NCBI GenBank assembly: GCA_015662935.1
Contig: DQTF01000042.1
Span: 1-9,783, forward strand
Reading direction: 5' to 3'
Length of the DNA: 9,783 bases
DNA from: Crocinitomicaceae bacterium
GTDB lineage: Bacteria > Bacteroidota > Bacteroidia > Flavobacteriales_D > Crocinitomicaceae
This document shows positions 1 to 6,903 of this stretch, one piece after another. Each line of letters begins with the position of its first letter. Within the stretch, counting starts at the first letter, position 1. The notes below the pieces were generated by a model that worked only from the letters and a program-made list of their open reading frames with translations, had not been told where the DNA came from and searched no databases. Position numbers and translations under genes: made by a program.

Positions 1-1
1 A

Positions 2-892
2 AAGGCGAAAGACTTGGGTTTTTTCTTTTGTGGTATTTCTAAAGCCGATTTCTTAACGGAAGATGCCAAGCATTTAGATAATTACTTGAAGAATGGCTTC
101 CAAGGGAAAATGTCTTACCTAGAAAACCATTACGATAAACGATTAGATCCTCGACTATTAGTGGATGATGCAAAGTCAGTTGTTTCTCTTTTGATGAATT
201 ACTATCCGGAGAATATTCAAGAAGACGCGGACGCACCGAAAATTTCTAAATATGCTTACGGAAAAGATTACCATTTCTTAATCAAAGATAAACTCAAGAA
301 GTTCTTTGCCTACATTCAAGATGAAATTGGAGAGGTTGGAGGACGAGTTTTTGTTGATTCTGCTCCTGTTTTGGACAAAGCTTGGGCAAGAAAAAGTGGA
401 TTGGGTTGGATTGGGAAGAATGCTAATTTGATTCATCCCAAACACGGTTCTTTCTTTTTTATTGCCGAATTAATTCTCGATTTGGATTTGACACCAGACG
501 GTCCAATGAAAGATTATTGTGGCACGTGTACCAAATGCATCGACGCTTGTCCAACAGATGCAATTGTGAAACCTTATGTCGTTGATGGGTCTAAATGTAT
601 TTCCTATTTAACCATCGAATTGAAAGACGAACTTCTCCCAAAAGAATTTTCTAATAAGATGGAAAACTGGATGTTTGGATGCGATATATGTCAAGATGTT
701 TGTCCTTGGAATCGTTTTTCTACACCTACCAAAGAATCATTTTTTAACCCGCATGAAAACCTGTTAAAGATGTCAAAAGTCGATTGGGAAGATCTTACTG
801 AAGAAATTTTTCAAGAGTTATTTCGTCGGAGTGCGATTAAAAGAACAAAATATAAAGGGTTAAAACGCAACATTCAGTTTCTCTCCGAATAA
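2..892 (+). CDS. queG: Epoxyqueuosine reductase QueG, 5'-truncated by the window edge
   Basis: QueG reduces epoxyqueuosine to queuosine at the wobble base of GUN-anticodon tRNAs, using cobalamin and two [4Fe-4S] clusters in the cytoplasm. Seen: a first ferredoxin-like cluster (CGTCTKC...CP) encoded at about 518-553 and a second (GCDICQDVCPWN) at about 677-712. Upstream is the family block DSAPVLDKAWARKSGLGWIGKN, with the aspartate expected at the active site. The C-terminus SAIKRTKYKGLKRN is also typical of the family. The frame is open to the left edge and reads K-A-K-D-L-G-F-F-F-C-G-I-S-K, so the TTG at 14 is an internal leucine codon and roughly the first 10-15 residues lie outside. The protein ends soon after the second cluster, like the short QueG form without the C-terminal HEAT repeats of the E. 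coli enzyme. No clear terminator follows the stop codon. Identity is firm. Confidence 0.95.
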   Translation, partial: KAKDLGFFFCGISKADFLTEDAKHLDNYLKNGFQGKMSYLENHYDKRLDPRLLVDDAKSVVSLLMNYYPENIQEDADAPKISKYAYGKDYHFLIKDKLKKFFAYIQDEIGEVGGRVFVDSAPVLDKAWARKSGLGWIGKNANLIHPKHGSFFFIAELILDLDLTPDGPMKDYCGTCTKCIDACPTDAIVKPYVVDGSKCISYLTIELKDELLPKEFSNKMENWMFGCDICQDVCPWNRFSTPTKESFFNPHENLLKMSKVDWEDLTEEIFQELFRRSAIKRTKYKGLKRNIQFLSE

Positions 893-906
893 GAACAAAT
901 CAATTT

Positions 907-914
907 TATTTTTG
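907..914 (+). promoter_or_regulatory. Possible -7 element upstream of the DUF1800 gene
   Basis: TATTTTTG matches the Bacteroidota sigma-ABfrA -7 consensus TAnnTTTG exactly. It lies 51 bases before the ATG at 966 and just after the queG stop. I see no convincing TTG -33 element at the usual spacing, and the stretch is AT-rich, so a chance match is possible. Confidence 0.25.
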
Positions 915-965
915 GTAGTTAAATGATTATTAGTAAATTAATGGTTTACTATTTAAACGTGTGCT

Positions 966-2582
966 ATGCCAGATCAAGGAAACGGAAATGAAATTTCGTA
1001 TTTAATGACACCCTACACAGGTCCTTGGACCAAAGTTGAAGCTGCTCATCTTTTAAGAAGAACCATGTTTGGGCCTACTAATCAACAGATGTTAGATGCT
1101 GTAACAAATGGAATGGCAGCTACGGTTACTTCATTATTGCAAATGCCAGCCGTTGGTCAACCGTTAACTTTTCATCCTGATGAAACAATAGCAGCTTTTG
1201 GTACAACATGGATTAATTCTGTTTATCCTACAGATACTTTGATTTCACAGCAGGTTGAAACTGCTCGTCTTTTTTCTCTTGCAGGTTACCAATACGAGAG
1301 AATGAATAAAGAACCCCTTTCTATTGGTGAAAAAATGACGCTGTTTTGGGTCAATCATTTTGGCGCAACAGCGACTTTTGATTCAAGAGCATCCTATGAT
1401 TATTATGAACTATTGAGGTCACAAGCGTTGGGTAATTTCAAACAACTAGTGAAGGATGTCACAATTAACCCAAATATGTTGTTGTTTCTAAACGGAGCAA
1501 GCAATAATGTATTCAGCCCAAATGAAAATTTTGCACGAGAATTACTCGAATTATTTACCATAGGTAAAGGCCCTCAAATAGGAATAGGTGATTATACTAA
1601 TTATACAGAACAAGATGTTGCCGAAGGAGCAAAAATTCTTACGGGATATTGGGTCGATGGCTTGAGAAGTGATACCATTACTAATGTTACTTCTTCCTTT
1701 AATGCGTTATTACATGATGCGACTACAAAAACACTTTCTGCACATTTTGGTAATGCATCTATTCCTAATGGAGGTGCAACGGAGTACTCAAATTACATAG
1801 ATATTATTTTTCAGCAGAATGAGGTGGCTAAGTTTATCTGTAGAAAATTGTATAGGTATTTTGTTAACTATGACTTAACAGCTACAGTTGAAACTTTGGT
1901 TATTACTGAAATGGCAAACACTATGATTGCCAACAATTACGATGTTCTACCTGTGTTAACAGAATTATTCTCTAGTGATCATTTTTACGATGTTTCGGTT
2001 AGGGGAGCATTGATAAAAGGGCCTTTAGATTTGCTTTACTCAATGTTTAATGCAACTTCCACACAAACTAATTTTGATTTGGCAACGGATTATGAAATGC
2101 AGAATAATGTTTACTGGCTTTCAGAGACCTTGGGGCAATCTTATTTGGAACCTCCAAATGTTGCTGGTTGGCCTGCCTATTATCAAGAGCCATCTTACTC
2201 TAAATTATGGGTCAATGCAACTCATTTGAAATCACGATTTGACATTGCGACTTGGTTAACTATTCTGCCTGGAATAACTGTTAATACGGACTTCTTTAAA
2301 GTGGATGCCCTAACATTCTTAGATAATTTATCAGACCCTATTAATCCGAATACAGTGATTGATGATATGATTGATGTTTTTACTCCGAAGAGTGTAAACG
2401 CAACTCAAAAAATAATTTTGAAAGCGATATTAACCAATAGTTTACCCGATTCTGAATGGATTATTCAATATTCTCAATATATAGGTGACCCAAATAATTC
2501 GGCTGTTTCTGACCCTGTAAGACAAAGAGTAGAATTGACTTTAAATAGATTATTTCAAATGCCGGAATTTCACACAATGTAA
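966..2582 (+). CDS. DUF1800 family protein
   Basis: A 538-aa member of the DUF1800 family, whose biochemical function is unknown to me. Family blocks seen: WTKVEAAHLLRRTMFGP (residues 21-37), EKMTLFWVNHF (122-132), SPNENFARELLELFTIG (184-200), IKGPLDLL (350-357) and EPPNVAGWP (395-403). The gene is followed after only 15 bases by a DUF1501 gene. That pairing recurs in Bacteroidota and other phyla and suggests that the two products act together and are co-transcribed. ATG 966 is the first possible start: an in-frame TAA lies at 954-956. The protein therefore has no N-terminal signal peptide, and its first 20 residues are polar. No C-terminal T9SS sorting domain is seen either. Family assignment is strong; the role is open. 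Confidence 0.9.
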   Translation: MPDQGNGNEISYLMTPYTGPWTKVEAAHLLRRTMFGPTNQQMLDAVTNGMAATVTSLLQMPAVGQPLTFHPDETIAAFGTTWINSVYPTDTLISQQVETARLFSLAGYQYERMNKEPLSIGEKMTLFWVNHFGATATFDSRASYDYYELLRSQALGNFKQLVKDVTINPNMLLFLNGASNNVFSPNENFARELLELFTIGKGPQIGIGDYTNYTEQDVAEGAKILTGYWVDGLRSDTITNVTSSFNALLHDATTKTLSAHFGNASIPNGGATEYSNYIDIIFQQNEVAKFICRKLYRYFVNYDLTATVETLVITEMANTMIANNYDVLPVLTELFSSDHFYDVSVRGALIKGPLDLLYSMFNATSTQTNFDLATDYEMQNNVYWLSETLGQSYLEPPNVAGWPAYYQEPSYSKLWVNATHLKSRFDIATWLTILPGITVNTDFFKVDALTFLDNLSDPINPNTVIDDMIDVFTPKSVNATQKIILKAILTNSLPDSEWIIQYSQYIGDPNNSAVSDPVRQRVELTLNRLFQMPEFHTM

Positions 2583-2597
2583 GCTAAATAGAAAATT

Positions 2598-4148
2598 ATG
2601 AAAAGAAGAAATTTTGTAAAGAATATGGCGCTTGCATCTGCAGGAGTTCCTATATTATTAAATGAATTAAAGTTTCAGTCAGTTGCCAAGAGATTGTTCA
2701 GCGTTTCTGGTGCAGCTGATGATCGAGTATTAGTCATTATACGATTAAACGGAGGAAATGATGGTTTAAATATGGTCATTCCGAGAGATCAGTATGCCAA
2801 TTTAACCATTCAAAGAAATAATATTTTGATTCCAGAGAATTCTGTTCTGCCATTAACTGCACAAACGGGACTTCATCCTTCTATGACTGGTTTACAAGGG
2901 ATGTATAATTCTGGAAAATTAGGAGTCATTCAAAATGTTGGTTACCCAACACAGAATCGTTCTCATTTTAGATCAATGGACATCTGGAGTTCAGGATTAA
3001 TTGACACCAATGCAACAACTGGTTGGTTGGGGCGTGACTTTGACAATCATTATCCGAATTACCCTACAGCATATCCAACTACTCAATATCCAGATCCTTT
3101 TGCGATTAGTATGGGATATGAAGTGTCTTCTACCTGCCAAGGATTAATGGCAAATTTTAGCCACGCAGTCAAGGATCCATTTGAAGTTTACAACCTCAAT
3201 AATAGTGGAGCAGTGGATGATGGAACTTATTTTGGTTCTCACATGGATTACTTAACAACTTTGATTGCTCAAGCAAATGCGTATGGTTCTCAAATAAATG
3301 ATTCTGCCAATGCGGGTAATACGCTTTCTACACTATATGACCCAACCAACCCTTTGGCAAATCAATTAAAGTATGTTGCACAAATGATTTCAGGAGGGTT
3401 GCAAACAAAAGTATATATACTGAACGTCAACGAGTTTGATACACACGGCGAGCAAGTATTATCGACCAATTCAGAACAGGGAAAACATGCTGATCTGTTA
3501 AAGAAAGTATCAGATGCAGTAGCCGCGTTTCAAGATGATTTAGCTTTGTTGGGTTTAGAGCAGAGGGTTGCAGGAATGACATTCTCAGAATTTGGAAGAC
3601 AAGTTTCTTCCAATGCTAGTTATGGTACAGACCATGGAGATGCGGCACCCATGTTTCTTTTCGGAAGTTGTCTTGATTTTGGAATTATGGGTCCAAACCC
3701 AATTATTGGAAATACGATTGTTCCGCAAGAAGGAGTGCCTATGCAAATCGATTTTAGAGATGTTTATGCATCTATATTAAAAGATTGGTTTGGTGTTCCA
3801 ACAAATGAAATTCAACCTCTATTCGAGCACACAGTAACTTACTACAACTTATTAGGTGCTTGTAGTGTCGGTTTAGAAGAAGAGGAATTGACAAAAGCAC
3901 AAGCATTGGTTTATCCAAATCCTTCTTTTGGAAATTCTTCGGTTCGATTTGTTGCAGAAAATGAATGGGTGAAGATTGATGTGTATGATATTCAAATGAA
4001 AAAAGTCGCAACTATTTTTGATGGTAACCTTTCTCAAGGAGAACATGATATACTTATGGAATTGAGAGACTTAAAATCGGGAGAGTATTTTGTACAGATT
4101 CAGAAAGAATCAGGTAATGTAAATACGAAGTTGCTGAAAATGCAATAA
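2598..4148 (+). CDS. DUF1501 family protein with Tat-like N-terminus and T9SS C-terminal sorting domain
   Basis: A 516-aa DUF1501 protein; the family is related to the alkaline phosphatase/sulfatase superfamily, and its substrate is unknown. Seen: N-terminal KRRNFVK followed by a short hydrophobic stretch (residues 10-21), resembling a twin-arginine signal. Then come LNGGNDGLN (50-58), GLHPSM (91-96), NRSHFRSMDIWSSG (120-133), NEFDTHGEQ (278-286), TFSEFGR (328-334) and GTDHGDAAP (343-351). D281, H283, D345 and H346 are plausible metal ligands by analogy with the superfamily. After an acidic linker (EEEE, 427-430) the tail at about 434-516, starting VYPNPSFG and ending NTKLLKMQ, is a type A T9SS sorting domain. 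This implies surface attachment or release. The gene lies 15 bases after the DUF1800 gene, so it is probably translated from a shared mRNA. Its stop codon runs into the terminator at 4147. Confidence 0.9.
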   Translation: MKRRNFVKNMALASAGVPILLNELKFQSVAKRLFSVSGAADDRVLVIIRLNGGNDGLNMVIPRDQYANLTIQRNNILIPENSVLPLTAQTGLHPSMTGLQGMYNSGKLGVIQNVGYPTQNRSHFRSMDIWSSGLIDTNATTGWLGRDFDNHYPNYPTAYPTTQYPDPFAISMGYEVSSTCQGLMANFSHAVKDPFEVYNLNNSGAVDDGTYFGSHMDYLTTLIAQANAYGSQINDSANAGNTLSTLYDPTNPLANQLKYVAQMISGGLQTKVYILNVNEFDTHGEQVLSTNSEQGKHADLLKKVSDAVAAFQDDLALLGLEQRVAGMTFSEFGRQVSSNASYGTDHGDAAPMFLFGSCLDFGIMGPNPIIGNTIVPQEGVPMQIDFRDVYASILKDWFGVPTNEIQPLFEHTVTYYNLLGACSVGLEEEELTKAQALVYPNPSFGNSSVRFVAENEWVKIDVYDIQMKKVATIFDGNLSQGEHDILMELRDLKSGEYFVQIQKESGNVNTKLLKMQ

Positions 4149-4183
4149 AAAAAAGCCACATGATTTATCACGTGGCTTTTTTT
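4147..4183. terminator. Bidirectional rho-independent terminator between convergent genes
   Basis: An A8 tract, the arm GCCACATGA (4155-4163), the loop TTTA, the arm TCACGTGGC (4168-4176) and a T7 tract (4177-4183). The stem is 9 bp with one A-C mismatch, extended by A-T pairing of the flanking tracts. Because it has an A tract on one side and a T tract on the other, it can end transcription from both directions. It lies between the DUF1501 gene (+) and the DUF4412 gene (-), and its A tract starts inside the DUF1501 TAA stop. Confidence 0.9.
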
Positions 4184-4202
4184 AGTTTTGTTTTTGTGAG
4201 AA

Positions 4203-4865
4203 TTACATTCCCATTCCTTTTAACTGCTCGTAAGTCATTTCTTCATATCCTTCTGGGATATCTAAACTGAAAACAGACTTGTCTTTAATTTTGTTTTCTA
4301 CTTCAGTAGCTTCAAAACTCATAATCATTCCGTTATTGTTTGTTTCAAAGGCTAAAGCTACACCTGGAATCTTTCCATTTAAATTCCCTTGTGCGTCCGT
4401 TCCCATTTTTAACTCTTCAGTGTACCAGAATACAACTTCATCACCTTCTTCTGTTTCTATAATTGCCTTTTTACATTTGTAACCAGCAACTGTTTTAGAT
4501 CCTTTTACGAATTGAACATCGATATCTTCAACTTCCTCTACTTTTTCATCACCCTTCATTTCATCGACAGTAGTTTTGATAGCTTTCTTCCCCATCATTC
4601 CTCCCATCAACATCAATACATCTCCAGATTCTGAAGTAATCGTGTTAATAGTCATCATTGAACCCATTCTCATAGTAGAAGATGAATTCTTATCTTGAAA
4701 ATAGATTTCCATCGTACTTCCATTCATCATTGCTAGTTGCATTTGCATTTCAGGATTGTCAGAAGACATTTCTATAGCATACTTAATGTGCCCTTCATTT
4801 GATTGAGCATTTGTAAATCCTAAGCTGAAGCAAACAACAGCCAGTGTAAATAATAATTTTTTCAT
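4203..4865 (-). CDS. Exported Met-rich DUF4412-like protein
   Basis: A 220-aa protein with a clear Sec signal peptide, MKKLLFTLAVVCFSLGFTNA, probably cleaved before QS, so it should be periplasmic or outer-membrane associated. The body, with the block VKGSKTVAGYKCKKAII (residues 120-136), looks like the DUF4412 family of Bacteroidota, whose function is unknown. It is methionine-rich: 22 Met in total, 14 of them at residues 33-91 in runs such as EMQMQLAMM and LMLMGGMMG. I chose the ATG at 4865. A longer frame starts at 4907, but its extra 14 residues (MEQSLLIRNKIKTI) would bury the signal peptide and overlap a candidate promoter. The gene lies 44 bases downstream of rseP on the same strand, so it may be read from rseP, its own promoter, or both. 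DUF4412 is my best call; a related outer-membrane lipoprotein-carrier-like fold is possible. Confidence 0.75.
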   Translation of the reverse strand: MKKLLFTLAVVCFSLGFTNAQSNEGHIKYAIEMSSDNPEMQMQLAMMNGSTMEIYFQDKNSSSTMRMGSMMTINTITSESGDVLMLMGGMMGKKAIKTTVDEMKGDEKVEEVEDIDVQFVKGSKTVAGYKCKKAIIETEEGDEVVFWYTEELKMGTDAQGNLNGKIPGVALAFETNNNGMIMSFEATEVENKIKDKSVFSLDIPEGYEEMTYEQLKGMGM

Positions 4866-4904
4866 AATTGTTTTTATTTTGTTTCTAATTAGCAATGATT
4901 GTTC

Positions 4905-4912
4905 CAAAGTTA
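4905..4912 (-). promoter_or_regulatory. Candidate -7 element for the DUF4412 gene, overlapping the rseP stop
   Basis: On the minus strand the sequence is TAACTTTG, an exact match to TAnnTTTG. Its first three bases are the rseP TAA stop codon (4910-4912). It lies 39 bases before the DUF4412 ATG, giving a plausible short leader. No good -33 TTG is evident inside the rseP coding end. Confidence 0.4.
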
Positions 4913-6430
4913 TCCTCCAAAGAAGGCGCGGTAAATGTCATTGCCGTTTGCATACAAAAGTAAGGCCATTAAGATGAAAAACCCAACCATCTGTGCATAT
5001 TCTAAGACCTTCTGTGGAGCTTCTTTGCCAGTTACCATTTCGTATAGTAAAAAGACCACATGTCCACCATCTAAAGCGGGTATTGGAAGAATATTCATAA
5101 AGGCAAGAATGATAGAAATGAGTGCTGTGTTTAACCAGAATATTTGCCAATCCCATGTTGGAGGAAAGAGATTACCAATGGCACCAAAACCGCCAATAGA
5201 ACTTGCTCCTTTCTTTGTAAATATGAATTTCAGTTGACCTACGTAATCACTTAAGGTGGTCATCCCACGACTAAACCCACGACTGATACTTGCTCCAAAA
5301 CTGTAGTCGATGTGTTGGTAAGCATCCTTGTCAATTGGTGCAACTCCAATGGTATAGAACCCCAGTTTTCCGTTTTCAGTTACAGGAGCTGAAACAGTAA
5401 TTTTTTCCCCTTTTCGTAAAACGGTTACTGCTGCTTTTTTATTCTTAGAATGGAATAATTCGTCTGAAAAATCATCAAAATAGACAACATCTTCTTCATT
5501 GACTTTAATAATTTTATCACCTTCTTTTAATCCTGCCCCAAAGCCAGGATATACAATCGCTAGGTTTTTAAGTTCATCATTCTTTATGATTACTTCTAAA
5601 GTATCCTCTTCTCTTGCTATCTTAAGAACAACTTTTTCTAATTTATCTAAGTTGTTAAATTCAATAGAATTTAAATCGGTGTCATTGATTTGAACAATAG
5701 CATCACCAGATTTTATTCCAATTGTTTCATCATTGGCAATTGCTGAAAAGTAATTGATTTCTGTTGATTTATGTCTCAGTCCAACAACAGGGAATGCTCC
5801 AGCTTTGAAAACTTCATAATCAATGCCTTCTGGGAGAATGATTTTTTCTATTTCTCCATTGGCATGTTTTACTTTCAACTTATGTTGATTTCGCACTAAT
5901 AATCCAGAGCTGATGTCTGCATAGTGCAAGACTTCCTCATCTTCTATTGCCAAGATATTATCTCCAGATTCTAATCCATATTTTTGCATGTATGGGTGAA
6001 TAGACAATCCTGCCTGCAAATCTTCTGTGTGTATTTGCTCTTCTCCCCATGCAAAAACGACGAAGATATAAATCAAAACACCTACAATTAAATTCACCAC
6101 AACACCACCAATCATTACAATTAAACGTTGCCAAGCTGGTTTTGCTCTAAACTCCCATGGTTGAATAGGTTGTGCCATCTGTTCTTTGTCCATCGATTCG
6201 TCCACCATTCCGGAGATTTTGACATAACCACCAAGCGGTAACCAGCCAATTCCCCATTCTGTTTCTCCAATTTTTTTCTTAAAAATAGAGAACCAAGGGT
6301 TAAAGAATAAGTAGAATTTCTCTACACGAATTTTGAAATAACGAGCCGTCAAGTAATGACCGAATTCGTGTAAGACAACTAAAATTGATAGTGACAGTAA
6401 TAACTGTGCGGCTTTGATTAAAAAATCCAT
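4910..6430 (-). CDS. rseP: RseP, site-2 intramembrane zinc metalloprotease
   Basis: Inner-membrane S2P protease that cuts transmembrane segments of anti-sigma factors and remnant signal peptides; its exact substrate here is unknown. Seen: the zinc site HEFGH at residues 21-25 in the first membrane helix, and a LPLGGYVKISGM membrane-associated loop (64-75). A second helix lies at about 103-127. The PDZ region spans about 128-365, followed by a glycine-rich loop SSIGGFGAIGNLFPPTW (410-426). The third catalytic region NILPIPALDGGH (446-457), with D454 as zinc ligand, and a final helix at about 478-494 complete the protein. All catalytic residues are present. At 506 aa it is longer than E. coli RseP (450 aa). 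The excess falls in the PDZ region, where three GxxxGDxI-type motifs occur (152-163, 238-249, 300-311). It lies 33 bases downstream of a 119-aa hypothetical gene and upstream of the DUF4412 gene. Confidence 0.95.
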   Translation of the reverse strand: MDFLIKAAQLLLSLSILVVLHEFGHYLTARYFKIRVEKFYLFFNPWFSIFKKKIGETEWGIGWLPLGGYVKISGMVDESMDKEQMAQPIQPWEFRAKPAWQRLIVMIGGVVVNLIVGVLIYIFVVFAWGEEQIHTEDLQAGLSIHPYMQKYGLESGDNILAIEDEEVLHYADISSGLLVRNQHKLKVKHANGEIEKIILPEGIDYEVFKAGAFPVVGLRHKSTEINYFSAIANDETIGIKSGDAIVQINDTDLNSIEFNNLDKLEKVVLKIAREEDTLEVIIKNDELKNLAIVYPGFGAGLKEGDKIIKVNEEDVVYFDDFSDELFHSKNKKAAVTVLRKGEKITVSAPVTENGKLGFYTIGVAPIDKDAYQHIDYSFGASISRGFSRGMTTLSDYVGQLKFIFTKKGASSIGGFGAIGNLFPPTWDWQIFWLNTALISIILAFMNILPIPALDGGHVVFLLYEMVTGKEAPQKVLEYAQMVGFFILMALLLYANGNDIYRAFFGG

Positions 6431-6450
6431 TTAAAAATATTTTGTGGGTG

Positions 6451-6458
6451 CAAATATA
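6451..6458 (-). promoter_or_regulatory. Candidate -7 element for rseP
   Basis: The minus strand reads TATATTTG followed by CACCC, an exact TAnnTTTG match. It lies 20 bases before the rseP ATG, inside the 33-base gap after the upstream hypothetical gene. The -33 region has only a partial TT match. It suggests that rseP can be transcribed independently of its upstream neighbour. Confidence 0.45.
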
Positions 6459-6463
6459 CCTAA

Positions 6464-6823
6464 TTAAGCATTAGGAGTAACATCTACGTATTCATTCTGA
6501 ACAAAGTAAGCAATCACCGCTTCTTTCATCAAGTGTTGTTGCTCGCGGTCATTGATTGGCGGAAGTTCTTTGACCAAATCGAAATGCGGCCAATTTTCTG
6601 CATCTCGATGGGTGTATTTGTAGTATCCATAGGGTTCTAGCAAAGTGCAAATGGCAATATGGAGCACATCGTTTTTTTCACTTTTAGAAAAATCTTTGTA
6701 GCCAATTCCTAGTTCATTCACCCCAATTAAAAAAAGAATGGCTTGCATATCCATCCCTTCTCCAAACTCCTTCTCCAATTCTTTTTTCACGTTCTGAAAA
6801 CGCAATTCTACATCATGATCCAT
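6464..6823 (-). CDS. Conserved hypothetical protein (119 aa) upstream of rseP
   Basis: A small soluble protein with no signal peptide or membrane segment, so probably cytoplasmic. I cannot assign a function. It resembles short hypothetical proteins I associate with Bacteroidota, with blocks such as EFGEGMDMQAILFLIGVNELG (about residues 20-40), DVLHIAICTLLEPYGYYKY (about 51-69) and NWPHFDLVKELPPI (about 77-90). A charged N-terminal helix (residues 5-21) is followed by a hydrophobic core helix. Start ATG 6823 is the first in the frame that is consistent with the N-terminal helix; the next Met codons are at residues 24 and 26. It is read in the same direction as rseP with 33 bases between them. 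A promoter-like TAACTTTG lies only 4 bases before the start codon. It is likely a real gene because it has good amino-acid composition and fills the gap between well-supported genes. Confidence 0.8.
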   Translation of the reverse strand: MDHDVELRFQNVKKELEKEFGEGMDMQAILFLIGVNELGIGYKDFSKSEKNDVLHIAICTLLEPYGYYKYTHRDAENWPHFDLVKELPPINDREQQHLMKEAVIAYFVQNEYVDVTPNA

Positions 6824-6827
6824 GATG

Positions 6828-6835
6828 CAAAGTTA
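6828..6835 (-). promoter_or_regulatory. Promoter-like -7 element 4 bases before the hypothetical gene
   Basis: The minus strand reads TAACTTTG, an exact TAnnTTTG match, then CATC and the ATG at 6823. Transcription would start at or beside the start codon, giving a leaderless or near-leaderless mRNA. No clear -33 TTG is visible at 19-21 bases, so activity is uncertain. Confidence 0.35.
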
Positions 6836-6903
6836 ACAAATGAAGTCTAAAAATTCGTTAAATTGTTTGCCTTTGATTATCTTGGACAAAAAATACAACT
6901 ATT

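Noticed and set aside
14..16. TTG as the start codon of queG
   Set aside because: The same frame is open to the left edge and reads KAKDLGFFFCGISK, which matches the QueG N-terminal region, so TTG is an internal Leu codon.
4866..4907. Upstream start for the DUF4412 protein (14 extra residues)
   Set aside because: It would place charged residues before a perfect signal peptide and overlap the promoter-like element; the ATG at 4865 fits better.
4935..5237. Open frames opposite or out of frame with rseP (also 4938-5156 and 5499-5693)
   Set aside because: They lie inside the rseP coding region, which has complete catalytic motifs; shadow frames.
6878..6885. TATCTTGG as a -7 element for the YceI-like gene
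   Set aside because: One mismatch in the conserved TTTG and no -33 element; too weak to list.
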